In this document: positions 46,848-55,152 of the stretch, piece after piece
Position numbering within the stretch: the first letter of the stretch is position 1
How the letters are laid out: the number at the start of each line of letters is the position of its first letter
Assembly (NCBI RefSeq): GCF_037055355.1
Contig: NZ_CP146350.1
Location: 5,231,001 to 5,295,000 of the forward strand
From: Streptomyces sp. DG1A-41
GTDB taxonomy: Bacteria > Actinomycetota > Actinomycetes > Streptomycetales > Streptomycetaceae
Direction: 5' to 3'
DNA: 64,000 bases
Position numbers and translations under genes: made by a program
The notes under the pieces: generated by a model
What the model saw: only the letters and a program-made list of their open reading frames with translations
What the model was told of the DNA's origin: nothing
The model's database searches: none

Positions 46848-47783
46848 TCAGCTCAGCGGCAGCCGGTACAGCCCGCCCGCCAGCGGCTCCACCAGACCGT
46901 CGGCGACGAGGCCGTCCAGGGCGCGGGCCCGCTGCACCGGCTCGTGCCACACCCGGTCCAGGGCCGACTGGGGAACCGGACCGTGGGCCTCCCGCAGCAC
47001 GGCGAGCAGCCGCCCGCGCACCTGCCGGTCGGTGCCCGCGTACGTCTGGCCGCGGCGCGGCGGCCCGTCGTGCTCCGGCTTGCCCGCCAGCCGCCACGCG
47101 CACTGCGCGGCGATCGGGCAGCGGTGGCACGACTCGCTCTTGGCCGTGCAGACCAGCGCGCCCAGCTCCATGGAGGCGGCGGCCCAGCGGGCGGCGGTCG
47201 ACTCGTCCTCGGGCAGCAGCGCGCGGGCCAGTTTGCGCTCGGCGGCGGTGGTGGCGTTCGGGGGGTACTGCACGCCGGTGACCGCGCGGGCGAAGACCCG
47301 GCGCACGTTGGTGTCCAGCACCGGATGCCGCTGCCCGTAGGCGAAGGAGGCGACGGCGGCGGCCGTGTACTCGCCGATGCCGGGCAGCGCCAGCAGCTGG
47401 GCGTGGTCGGCCGGTACGTCACCTCCGTGCCGTTCCGTTATCGCGACGGCGGCGCCGTGCAGCCGCAGGGCGCGGCGCGGGTAACCGAGGCGGCCCCAGG
47501 CGCGGACCGCCTCACCCGGCGCCTCCTTGGCCAGGTCGGCGGGGCGCGGCCAGCGGGCCAGCCACTGCTCGTAGACGGGCAGGACGCGGTTCACCGGCGT
47601 CTGCTGGAGCATGAACTCACTGACCATCACACCCCACGCCCCGGCCTCGGGGCGCCGCCAGGGCAGGTCACGGGCGTTCTCGTCGAACCAGTCGATGACG
47701 GGGGAGTGCAGTTTCTCTCCGAGGGGGGAACCGGAGGGCGTGTCGGTGGGGGTGGTATGCGGGGGTTTCGTGGGAGCAGTCAT
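46848..47783 (-). CDS. mutY: A/G-specific adenine glycosylase
   Basis: Removes adenine mispaired with 8-oxoguanine. 311 residues. The HhH-GPD motif L-P-G-I-G-E-Y-T-A-A-A-V followed by the catalytic Asp in V-L-D-T-N-V-R-R-V is intact, and the 4Fe-4S loop C-x6-C-x2-C-x5-C is in CTAKSESCHRCPIAAQC. The protein lacks most of the long C-terminal MutT-like domain of E. coli MutY, as is usual in actinobacteria. ATG 47783 has GAGAGG upstream. Confidence 0.94.
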   Translation of the reverse strand: MTAPTKPPHTTPTDTPSGSPLGEKLHSPVIDWFDENARDLPWRRPEAGAWGVMVSEFMLQQTPVNRVLPVYEQWLARWPRPADLAKEAPGEAVRAWGRLGYPRRALRLHGAAVAITERHGGDVPADHAQLLALPGIGEYTAAAVASFAYGQRHPVLDTNVRRVFARAVTGVQYPPNATTAAERKLARALLPEDESTAARWAAASMELGALVCTAKSESCHRCPIAAQCAWRLAGKPEHDGPPRRGQTYAGTDRQVRGRLLAVLREAHGPVPQSALDRVWHEPVQRARALDGLVADGLVEPLAGGLYRLPLS

Positions 47784-47960
47784 GGCCTCTCGATGGTGCC
47801 ATGCGGACGAAGGGCGCCGGGGCACCTGCGGGCTGATCGTGGTTCGCGTCCCTGGGGGCTGCGCCCGCAGACCCCCGCTTCGGACTGAACTGCCGAGGGT
47901 GCCGGAGCCGGCGGCCTCTGCCGCGGGGCGTACCTCGTCCTCGAACGGCGGACGGGCTGA

Positions 47961-47987
47961 GCGCCGCCCACCGGCGCTGGGCGGCGC
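47961..47987. repeat. 10-bp perfect hairpin in the mutY / histidine-kinase gap
   Basis: GCGCCGCCCA pairs with TGGGCGGCGC around a 7-nt loop, preceded by CGGCGGACGGGCTG, a sequence style common in Streptomyces intergenic palindromes. It lies 57 bp before the kinase start in a 260-bp divergent gap. Confidence 0.5.
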
Positions 47988-48043
47988 ACCCCTGACGATC
48001 GGCAGCAGTGCCGTGCTGCCGGGCGCTTGTAGCGTCGGGCCGC

Positions 48044-49621
48044 ATGGAACGACCTCGTCCGGCCCGGCTCGGCAAGGGCGCCCTCCTCTGGGCCGCCCTC
48101 GCCCTCCCGGCGCTCACGGCGGACCGGCTCGGGCTGAACGAGCCGCGTCCTGCCTGGCAGCAGGCGGCCGGTGTGGCGGTGCTGGCGGTCGCGGCCGCCC
48201 TGTCCCGGCGGCTGCCGCTCGTGGCCTTCGGGCTGGCTGCCGCCCTGAGCCTCGCCGCCGCCCCGGCCCTGTTCACCGTCTCCTACGGCCCGGCCCTCGG
48301 CGTGTTCGCGCTGCTGCTCGGGCTGCGCGCGGGCCGGGCACGCCCCGCCGTGCTGTGCTTCGCGGTCCTCGGCTGCGCCGGCACCGCCCGGATCGTGCTC
48401 GTCGGCGTCGACCCGGCCCCCGAGTGGCTCGTCATGACGGGCACGCTGCTCTTCGGCTGCGTCTTCCCCTGGCTCGGCGGTCGCTACTGGCGGCAGAGCC
48501 GCGAGCTGGCCGAGGCGGGGTGGCTGCGCGCCGCCCGGCTGGAGGACGAGGCCCGCTTCGCCGAGGAACGCGCCCGGCTGCGCGAACGGGCCCGGATCGC
48601 CCAGGACATGCACGACTCCCTCGGCCACGAGCTGAGCCTCATCGCCCTGCGCGCGGGCGCCCTCCAGGTCGCCCCCGGACTCGCCGGCGAGCACCGGGCC
48701 GCGGCGGCCGACCTGCGCGCGGCCGCCGCCGACGCCACGGACCGGCTGCACCGCATCATCGGCGTCCTGCGCGAGGACGACGAGGAGAGCGTGCCGCTGG
48801 CCCCGGCGGGCGAGACCCTGGAGCAACTCGTGGCCCGCGCGGCGGAATCGGGCCTGCCGGTGCGCTGGGAGCCCGCCGGGCAGGGCCCGGCCGCGGAGCC
48901 CGGCGGCGTCGCCGAACGGCTGCTGCACCGCGTGGTCCGGGAGGCACTGACCAACGTGGCCCGGCACGCACCGGGCGCTCCCGTGACCGTGGCGGTGACG
49001 GGGCGGGCCGGGGGGACGTCCGTCACCATCACCAACGGTCCGCCCACACACGAGAGTTTTGGCCCCACGGGCGGCGGCACGGGCCTGCTCGGGCTGCGGG
49101 CCGCGGTGGCATCGGTCGGCGGGGAGTTCGAGGCGGGCCCGCACGAGGAGGGCTTCAGGGTCCGGGCGTACGTCCCCCAGCAGCAGACCGCCGTCGGACC
49201 GGCGCGTCCCGCCCGGGCGCCGTTCACCCACGCCCGCCGCCGGGTCGCCGCGGGCCTCGGCTCCGCGGTCGGCGTGGGCGTGGTGCTCGTGGGTGGGGCC
49301 TTCGGCTGGTACGCGTACGCCGAGAAGCACTCGGTGCTCCAACCCGCCGCGTACGCGAAACTGCGCCTCGGCACCCCCACGGCCGACGTCGAGCGCGTAC
49401 TCCCCGGGCGGGACGTGAACGACCCGCCCGCCGAGCGGGCGCCGGCACCGGCGCCGGAGGGCGCCGACTGCCGCTACTACCGGGCGAGCGGCGAACTGTT
49501 CGTCTCCGTCGACCACTTCAGACTGTGCTTCGACGCCGGGCGGCTGGTCGCCAAGGACGTGGTGCCGCGCGTCGGCCTGTCCGGCGAAGGCCGGGAGGAA
49601 TACGAGGAGTTCGCACGATGA
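48044..49621 (+). CDS. NarL-partner histidine kinase with an extra C-terminal membrane segment and BamE-like domain
   Basis: 525 residues. The N-terminal half has several membrane segments; the kinase core has R-A-R-I-A-Q-D-M-H-D-S-L-G-H-E-L (phospho-His), N-V-A-R-H (N box) and G-T-G-L-L-G-L-R. After the kinase comes a further membrane segment (SAVGVGVVLVGGAFGWYAY) and about 100 residues with L-R-L-G-T-P-T-A-D-V-E-R-V-L-P-G, C-R-Y-Y and L-C-F-D-A-G-R-L-V, which resemble SmpA/BamE domains. That domain would lie outside the cell. ATG 48044; the response regulator overlaps the 3' end by 4 nt. Confidence 0.88.
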   Translation: MERPRPARLGKGALLWAALALPALTADRLGLNEPRPAWQQAAGVAVLAVAAALSRRLPLVAFGLAAALSLAAAPALFTVSYGPALGVFALLLGLRAGRARPAVLCFAVLGCAGTARIVLVGVDPAPEWLVMTGTLLFGCVFPWLGGRYWRQSRELAEAGWLRAARLEDEARFAEERARLRERARIAQDMHDSLGHELSLIALRAGALQVAPGLAGEHRAAAADLRAAAADATDRLHRIIGVLREDDEESVPLAPAGETLEQLVARAAESGLPVRWEPAGQGPAAEPGGVAERLLHRVVREALTNVARHAPGAPVTVAVTGRAGGTSVTITNGPPTHESFGPTGGGTGLLGLRAAVASVGGEFEAGPHEEGFRVRAYVPQQQTAVGPARPARAPFTHARRRVAAGLGSAVGVGVVLVGGAFGWYAYAEKHSVLQPAAYAKLRLGTPTADVERVLPGRDVNDPPAERAPAPAPEGADCRYYRASGELFVSVDHFRLCFDAGRLVAKDVVPRVGLSGEGREEYEEFAR

Positions 49622-50328
49622 GCGGGGGGAGTGGGGTGAGCGAGGTGAGCACGGTGAGCGGAGCGAGCACGGCGATCCGCGTGCTGCTGGCCGACGACGA
49701 GGCCATGGTCCGGGCCGGAGTGCGCGCCATCCTGGGCAGCAGCGGCGCGACGGAGGTCGTCGCCGAGGCGGGCGACGGCCGCGAGGCGGTCGAGCTGGCC
49801 CGCGCCCACCGCCCGGACGTGGCCCTGCTCGACATCCGCATGCCGCGCCTGGACGGCCTCACGGCGGCGGAGGAGATCGTGCGGACCGTGCCCGGCACGG
49901 CCGTCGCGATGCTCACCACCTTCTCCGAGGGCGCCTATGTGACCCGCGCCCTCGGCGGCGGCGCCACCGGCTTCCTGCTGAAGTCCGGGGACCCGTACGA
50001 ACTGATCGCCGGTGTACGGGCGGTGGCGGCCGGTGCCGCGTTCCTGTCGCCCAAGGTGGCCCGGTACGTCATCGAACAGGGCCTCGGCGGCGCCCGGCTC
50101 ACGCGTGAGGCACAGGCACGCGCGCGCGTGGCCGTGCTGAGCCCCCGCGAACGCGAGGTGCTCGGCCTGGTCGGGGCGGGCCTGTCCAACCCGGAGATCG
50201 CCGCCCGGCTGCACCTCGTCGAGGGCACGGTGAAGGCGTACGTGAGCGCGGTCCTGGACCGGCTGGGGGTGCGCAACCGGGTGCAGGCGGCGATCGTGGC
50301 GTACGAGGCGGGGCTCGTGGAGTCGTGA
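49618..50328 (+). CDS. Two-component response regulator, NarL/LuxR family
   Basis: 236 residues, partner of the preceding kinase (ATGA overlap). An unusual Ser/Gly/Val leader of about 18 residues precedes the receiver domain (V-L-L-A-D-D-E; phospho-acceptor in A-L-L-D-I-R-M-P). The C-terminal LuxR HTH contains L-S-P-R-E-R-E-V-L and E-G-T-V-K-A-Y-V-S-A-V; the usual Thr-His of the recognition helix is Ala-Tyr here. Targets unknown. Confidence 0.92.
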   Translation: MSGGSGVSEVSTVSGASTAIRVLLADDEAMVRAGVRAILGSSGATEVVAEAGDGREAVELARAHRPDVALLDIRMPRLDGLTAAEEIVRTVPGTAVAMLTTFSEGAYVTRALGGGATGFLLKSGDPYELIAGVRAVAAGAAFLSPKVARYVIEQGLGGARLTREAQARARVAVLSPREREVLGLVGAGLSNPEIAARLHLVEGTVKAYVSAVLDRLGVRNRVQAAIVAYEAGLVES

Positions 50329-50389
50329 CGACCGGGTCGGCGCAGCGGTGGGGGCGCGTCCCGGCTCGGTGAGGCGCAGCCCGGCCGGC

Positions 50390-51031
50390 TCAGCGCCGCG
50401 CGTGGGAGCCGTACGACGTGACGGGCGCCGTGCCCGGCCCGGTGAACCACCGCACGGCCGGCGCCGACGAGGTGCGCATCGCCTGGGCCAGCCGGGTCGC
50501 CGGGCCCGTGCCCAGCCGTACGGCGACGAGGGCGACGAGCGTGCCCAGCCCCAGCCCCGCCACGACGTCGTGCGGATAGTGCACGCCGACGAAGATCCGG
50601 GAGAAGGCCATGAGCAGGGCGAGCGGGACCGTCAGCCACAGGAGCGCGCGGCGGACCAGCGCGAGGGCGACCGCCGAGGCGCCCGCGATCGTGGCGTGGT
50701 TGGAGGGGAAGGACCAGTCGCCGTGCGGTGGGCACTGGGCGAGGGACGCGGCCGCACCGGCCACCGCCCGGCACGGACGCTCCTCCGCGACCGCGGACTT
50801 GAGCACTTCGCTGCACACGTACGCCACAGCCGTGGCCAAAGGTGCAAGGGCCGCGAGCGCGAACACGTGGGGAGTGTCGCGGCGGGCACGCCACCAGGCG
50901 GCGGCGAACAGCGCGACGAAGACGAGCAGTCCGGCCTCCGTCCCTATCTCGGCCCCGTGCTGTACCCACATCGGGGTGGCGTGGGCGACATCGGTGATGT
51001 CGCGGTAGAGCGCGCTGTCCTCGAAGTTCAT
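50390..51031 (-). CDS. PAP2-family membrane phosphatase
   Basis: 213 residues with about five membrane segments and the three phosphatase motifs: K-S-A-V-A-E-E-R-P, P-S-N-H (variant of PSGH) and S-R-I-F-V-G-V-H-Y-P-H-D. Such enzymes dephosphorylate undecaprenyl-pyrophosphate or phosphatidic-type lipids at the outer face; which of these cannot be told. ATG 51031. It is divergent from a Gly/Ser-rich membrane protein gene; a 7-bp inverted repeat lies between them. Confidence 0.9.
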   Translation of the reverse strand: MNFEDSALYRDITDVAHATPMWVQHGAEIGTEAGLLVFVALFAAAWWRARRDTPHVFALAALAPLATAVAYVCSEVLKSAVAEERPCRAVAGAAASLAQCPPHGDWSFPSNHATIAGASAVALALVRRALLWLTVPLALLMAFSRIFVGVHYPHDVVAGLGLGTLVALVAVRLGTGPATRLAQAMRTSSAPAVRWFTGPGTAPVTSYGSHARR

Positions 51032-51120
51032 GGTCACGGACGGTAGGCGGCGGGCCGGTACCGTCACACCCAGCGATCGTCGCGTGCCGTACCTGTCGAA
51101 AGACAGGGGTGGAGCGGTTG

Positions 51121-51143
51121 TTTCCGGGATGATGATCCGGAAA
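51121..51143. promoter_or_regulatory. Inverted repeat TTTCCGG-N9-CCGGAAA
   Basis: Arms at 51121-51127 and 51137-51143 in the divergent gap between the PAP2 and Gly/Ser-rich protein genes; possible operator. The surroundings are relatively AT-rich, as for a promoter. Confidence 0.4.
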
Positions 51144-51206
51144 AGTTGTGGTCCCGAGCGGCGGGTGGGACAGGCGAACGCGCCGATCTCTCGTAAGGTT
51201 TGCGCC

Positions 51207-52064
51207 GTGGGATCTCTGCGCAATCCGGTCGGGCCGCTTCCCTCCTCCATCTACTGGCGTCGGAGGGTCGTACTGGTGTCCGTGGTCGCCCTGTTGGCGC
51301 TGCTGATCACCTGGATCGTGACCATGGGCGGCGGAGGCGGCGAGGACCGTGACACCGGCGCCAACGGCAAGAATCCCGCGCCCTCCATCACGCCCGGCCC
51401 GTCGAGTTCGGGTCCGGCCATCAGCCAAGCGCCCGGCGGACGCGACGAGTCGGGCGGCGGGGGCTCCGGCGGCTCGTCGTCCGGCTCCGGGGACGGTTCC
51501 GGCGACGGCTCGGGTGACGGCTCCGGGGACGGTTCGGGCACGGGCTCCGGCGGCGGTTCCGGCTCGGACGGGTCCGGTGGGTCGGGCGGCGCCGGTGGGT
51601 CCGGGGGTACCACGGTGGGCGGCGTCGGCGCGGGCGACACGCTGCCGGCCGGTTCCACCCTGCCCAACTGCACCGCCGCCGCGGTCAAGTTCAGCCTGCG
51701 CAGCCGGCACAACACCTACGACCCCGAGCAGACGCCCACGTTCCTGCTGACCGCGCGGAACGTCTCCGGCAGCGACTGCAAGATCGATCTCGGGCCGGAG
51801 AACGCGGTGTTCACGATCACCCCGGCGAGCTCCGACGACGCCTACTGGTCTTCCAAGGACTGCCCGAAGGTCGCCGCGCACCAGCTGTACCGGGTGCCCG
51901 CGGGCAGCGGCATCACCTACACCGTGAAGTGGGACCGCAAGCCGAGCGCCCCCGAGTGCGCCACGCCTCCGGCTGGCTCGGCCGGGACGGGCACGTACCT
52001 GGTGGAAGCGAAGGCCCCGGGCTTTGCGAAGGTGCAGACGTCGTTCGTGCTGTCGGCCGACTAG
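51207..52064 (+). CDS. Single-pass membrane protein with Gly/Ser/Asp-repeat stalk and extracellular domain
   Basis: 285 residues: membrane segment at about residues 20-40 (VVLVSVVALLALLITWIV), a stalk with S-G-D-G repeats (about residues 75-150), then an extracytoplasmic domain of about 130 residues with four Cys (N-C-T-A, D-C-K, D-C-P, E-C-A) likely forming disulfides. The fold of the last part (LTARNVSGSDCKIDLGPENA) suggests an immunoglobulin-like beta domain. GTG 51207 has GTAAGG upstream. Function unknown; possibly a surface-exposed sensor or adhesin. Confidence 0.8.
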   Translation: MGSLRNPVGPLPSSIYWRRRVVLVSVVALLALLITWIVTMGGGGGEDRDTGANGKNPAPSITPGPSSSGPAISQAPGGRDESGGGGSGGSSSGSGDGSGDGSGDGSGDGSGTGSGGGSGSDGSGGSGGAGGSGGTTVGGVGAGDTLPAGSTLPNCTAAAVKFSLRSRHNTYDPEQTPTFLLTARNVSGSDCKIDLGPENAVFTITPASSDDAYWSSKDCPKVAAHQLYRVPAGSGITYTVKWDRKPSAPECATPPAGSAGTGTYLVEAKAPGFAKVQTSFVLSAD

Positions 52065-52098
52065 GCGCAGCAGCAGAGAAACCTGCGGCAGAGACACC

Positions 52099-52132
52099 TG
52101 AGGGCGGTGCCCCTTGCCGGGTACCGCCCTCA
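52099..52132 (+). terminator. Terminator hairpin
   Basis: TGAGGGCGGT pairs with ACCGCCCTCA (10 bp) around a 14-nt loop, 35 bp after the Gly/Ser-rich gene. Confidence 0.75.
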
Positions 52133-52176
52133 GTCGTTCGAGCCGTCAAGTCGTTCCAGCCGGGGCGGCTCGAGCC

Positions 52177-52345
52177 CTAGGGGGCTTCTGATGGATCTCC
52201 GCGGCGTCGCGACGCCCGGCACGCACTCTCGCCGCACCGGACAAAAGGCCTGGTAGCTCCGCTACGAGGTCTTCCGCCCGGCACGCCGAGAGCACGCACC
52301 GAACGCCGCTCCCGCTTCCACGGAGATCTATCAGAAGCCCCCTAG
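52177..52345. mobile_element. 169-bp MITE-like palindromic element
   Basis: Terminal inverted repeats of 25 bp (52177-52201 and 52321-52345), beginning CTAGGGGGCTTCTGAT, agree at 24 of 25 positions (the one difference is a G-T pair). The 119-bp interior is itself foldable: GCGGCGT/ACGCCGC, CTCTCG/CGAGAG and GTAGC-TCC-GCTAC are nested, so the whole element can form one long stem. CTAG at both ends could be a target duplication. It contains no open frame. The right end supplies the TAG stop codon of disA. Confidence 0.65.
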
Positions 52346-53466
52346 ACGTACCGCTCCAGGATCGACGACTCCGCCAGCCGCGAGAGTCCCTCCCGGACGC
52401 TGCGCGCCCGGGCCTCGCCGACGCCGTCCACCGTCTGGAGGTCGTCGACGCTCGCGGCGAGCAGCTTCTGGAGGCCGCCGAAGTGCTCGACCAGGCGGTC
52501 GATGATCGCGCCGGGGAGCCGGGGCACCTTGGCGAGCAGGCGGAAGCCGCGCGGCGACACCGCCGAGTCCAGCGTCTCGGGCGAGCCGGTGTAGCCCAAC
52601 GCCCGGGCCACCGTGGCCAGTTCGAGGAGCTCGGCGTGGGTGAGGGCGTCCAGCTCGGCCAGCGCCTCGTCGACCGTGCGGGAGCGCTTGGCGGTGGGTT
52701 CGGGGACGTAGTCCCGGACGACCAGCTCGCGCTCGGGCTCCACGCCGGCGATCAGCTCGTCGAGCTGGAGGGCCAGCAGCCGGCCGTCCGTGCCCAGCTC
52801 CACCACGTACTCGGCGATCTCCGTGGCGATGCGGCGCACCATCTCCAGGCGCTGGGCGACCGCCGAGACGTCCCGGACGGTCACCAGGTCCTCGATCTCC
52901 AGCGCCGACAACGTGCCCGCGACCTCGTCGAGGCGGAGCTTGTAGCGCTCCAGGGTCGCCAGGGCCTGGTTGGCGCGGGACAGGATCGCCGCCGAGTCCT
53001 CCAGGACCCGGCGCTGGCCGTCCACGTACAGGGCGATCAGCCGCATCGACTGGGAGACCGAGACGACCGGGAAGCCGACCTGCTTGCTGACGCGGTCCGC
53101 GGTGCGGTGCCGGGTGCCCGTCTCCTCCGTGGGGATCGTCGGGTCCGGGACCAGCTGCACGCCCGCGCGAAGGATCTTCGACAGGTCCGAGGACAGCACG
53201 ATGCCGCCGTCCAGCTTGCACAGCTCGCGCAGACGGGTCGCGGTGAACTCGACGTCCAGCACGAAACCGCCGGTGCAGAGCGCCTCTACCGTCTTGTCGG
53301 AGCCGAGGACGATGAGTCCGCCGGTGTTGCCGCGGAGCACGCGCTCCAGGCCGTCACGCAGGGCGGTGCCGGGTGCCACGGCACTCAGCGAGGCGCGCAT
53401 CAGGCCATCGGTACCGGCACTCCCGCCGGACTTTCCGGGAGCCGATGCCCGGTCGTTGGCTGCCAC
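52342..53466 (-). CDS. disA: DNA integrity scanning diadenylate cyclase DisA
   Basis: Makes c-di-AMP from two ATP and scans DNA for damage. 374 residues. The N-terminal DAC domain has L-D-G-G-I-V-L and the catalytic T-R-H-R-T-A; then a helical spine and C-terminal HhH domain ([10 protein letters not shown] ... V-D-G-V-G-E-A-R-A). GTG 53466 has GGAGGAG upstream. The stop TAG is formed by the end of the adjacent MITE-like element; the protein end L-E-R-Y-V still looks normal. radA precedes it, the usual radA-disA order. Confidence 0.95.
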   Translation of the reverse strand: MAANDRASAPGKSGGSAGTDGLMRASLSAVAPGTALRDGLERVLRGNTGGLIVLGSDKTVEALCTGGFVLDVEFTATRLRELCKLDGGIVLSSDLSKILRAGVQLVPDPTIPTEETGTRHRTADRVSKQVGFPVVSVSQSMRLIALYVDGQRRVLEDSAAILSRANQALATLERYKLRLDEVAGTLSALEIEDLVTVRDVSAVAQRLEMVRRIATEIAEYVVELGTDGRLLALQLDELIAGVEPERELVVRDYVPEPTAKRSRTVDEALAELDALTHAELLELATVARALGYTGSPETLDSAVSPRGFRLLAKVPRLPGAIIDRLVEHFGGLQKLLAASVDDLQTVDGVGEARARSVREGLSRLAESSILERYV

Positions 53467-54956
53467 TGCACTCCTCCGGTCGCAGGTTCTGGGGCGCCCC
53501 CGCGTCGCACACTTGGTTCGCACGGACGGGCGAGACCAGGGCAAAGTCTACCGGCGACCCTCCTCGTCCCGGGGGGCCTCTCTGCGACGGGACCGGGGAG
53601 GACCCGCAGGGCGTCCCCTATGTCCGCTACCTCCAGGACCTTCATGCCCGAGGGGATCTTGCCCGGGTCGCCCGGTACGAGGGCGTGGGTGAAGCCCAGA
53701 CGGTGGGCCTCGGCCAGCCTGCGCTGCACGCCCGTGACCCGTCTCACCTCGCCCGCGAGGCCGACCTCCCCGATCGCGACGAGGTTCTTGGGGAGAGGTG
53801 TGTCACTCGCCGCGCTGGCCAGGGCGAGGGCGACGGCCAAGTCCGCCGCGGGCTCCGAGAGCTTCACACCGCCGACCGTCGCGGAGTAGATGTCCCTTTT
53901 GCCCAAAGCGCTGATCCGGCCGCGCTGTTCCAGCACCGCGAGCATCATCGAGACCCGGGAGGTCTCCAGGCCCGAGGTGGTGCGGCGCGGGGAGGGGATC
54001 TGCGAGTCGACCGTGAGCGCCTGGACCTCGGCGACCAGCGGGCGGCGGCCCTCCAGGGTGACGGTCAGGCAGGTGCCCGGGACCGGTTCGGCCCGGCGGG
54101 TCAGGAAGAGTCCGCTCGGGTCGGCGAGGCCCGTGATGCCCTCGTCGTGCAGCTCGAAGCAGCCGACCTCGTCGGTGGTGCCGTAGCGGTTCTTGACGCC
54201 CCGGACCAGGCGGAGGCGGGCGTGCCGGTCGCCCTCGAAGCTCAGGACGACGTCGACCAGGTGCTCCAGCAGGCGCGGGCCCGCGATGGCGCCGTCCTTG
54301 GTGACATGGCCCACCAGCAGCGTGGACATGCCGCGCTCCTTGGAGGCCCGGATCAGCGCCCCGGCGACCTCCCGCACCTGGGCCATGCCGCCGGGCGCGC
54401 CGTCGATCTCCGGTGAGGCCACCGTCTGCACCGAGTCCAGGATCAGCAGCGACGGCTTGACCGCGTCCAAGTGGCCCAGCACCGCCGCCAGATCCGTCTC
54501 GGCGGCCAGGTAGAGGTGATCGTCGATGGCGTGGATGCGGTCGGCGCGCAGCCGGACCTGGCTCGCCGACTCCTCGCCCGTGACGTACAGCGTGCGGTGC
54601 TCGTCGCTCGCCGACTTGGCCGCCACGTCGAGCAGCAGCGTCGACTTCCCGACGCCCGGCTCGCCCGCGACCAGCACCACCGCGCCGGGGACCAGCCCGC
54701 CGCCCAGCACGCGGTCCAGCTCGGGCACGCCGGTGGAGCGGGCCGTCGCCTGGCGGCCGTCCACCTGGCCGATGGGCAGGGCGGAGGTGGTGACCCGCCC
54801 CGGTGTCGTCGTACGGACCGCGGGCGCGCCGAACTCCTCGACCGTCCCCCAGGCCTGGCACTCGGGGCAGCGGCCGAGCCACTTCGCCGTCTGCCAGCCG
54901 CACTCCGTGCAGCGGTAGGACGGGCGGTCCTTGGTGGTCTTCGTACGGGCAGCCAT
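53400..54956 (-). CDS. radA: DNA repair protein RadA, frameshifted near its 3' end as read
   Basis: RecA-like ATPase acting in recombination and branch migration. Zinc finger C-x2-C-x11-C-x2-C at the N-terminus (Y-R-C-T-E-C ... C-P-E-C), Walker [10 protein letters not shown], the RadA-specific K-N-R-Y-G motif, and a C-terminal Lon-like domain ([10 protein letters not shown]). As read, the frame runs to 53400 and overlaps disA by 67 bp. Restoring one G in the GGGG run at 53595-53598 gives an ending [15 protein letters not shown] and a TAG at 53548-53550, a normal RadA length (about 469), and removes the overlap. ATG 54956. Confidence 0.92.
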   Translation of the reverse strand: MAARTKTTKDRPSYRCTECGWQTAKWLGRCPECQAWGTVEEFGAPAVRTTTPGRVTTSALPIGQVDGRQATARSTGVPELDRVLGGGLVPGAVVLVAGEPGVGKSTLLLDVAAKSASDEHRTLYVTGEESASQVRLRADRIHAIDDHLYLAAETDLAAVLGHLDAVKPSLLILDSVQTVASPEIDGAPGGMAQVREVAGALIRASKERGMSTLLVGHVTKDGAIAGPRLLEHLVDVVLSFEGDRHARLRLVRGVKNRYGTTDEVGCFELHDEGITGLADPSGLFLTRRAEPVPGTCLTVTLEGRRPLVAEVQALTVDSQIPSPRRTTSGLETSRVSMMLAVLEQRGRISALGKRDIYSATVGGVKLSEPAADLAVALALASAASDTPLPKNLVAIGEVGLAGEVRRVTGVQRRLAEAHRLGFTHALVPGDPGKIPSGMKVLEVADIGDALRVLPGPVAERPPGTRRVAGRLCPGLARPCEPSVRRGGAPEPATGGVQWQPTTGHRLPESPAGVPVPMA

Positions 54957-55152
54957 GGACGAAACCGTAGCCGCCACCACTGACAACGCGGTGGCCGACC
55001 GGGTCGGCCACCTGCGCGCCAGGGCCCCGCCACCCCGCGCCAGCGGCGGAACCACTGGTTCATGTCCCCTTTTGAGGGATCGTTTCACCCGTACGGATTA
55101 AATGTGCTCAAGCCGCAAGAAGGTGCCACTCCCGGCCGCCTACGGTCGCCGA

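Noticed and set aside
53400..53466. Genuine 67-bp overlap of radA into disA
   Set aside because: The overlapping tail has no RadA homology; adding one base to the G run at 53595-53598 restores a normal end at 53548.
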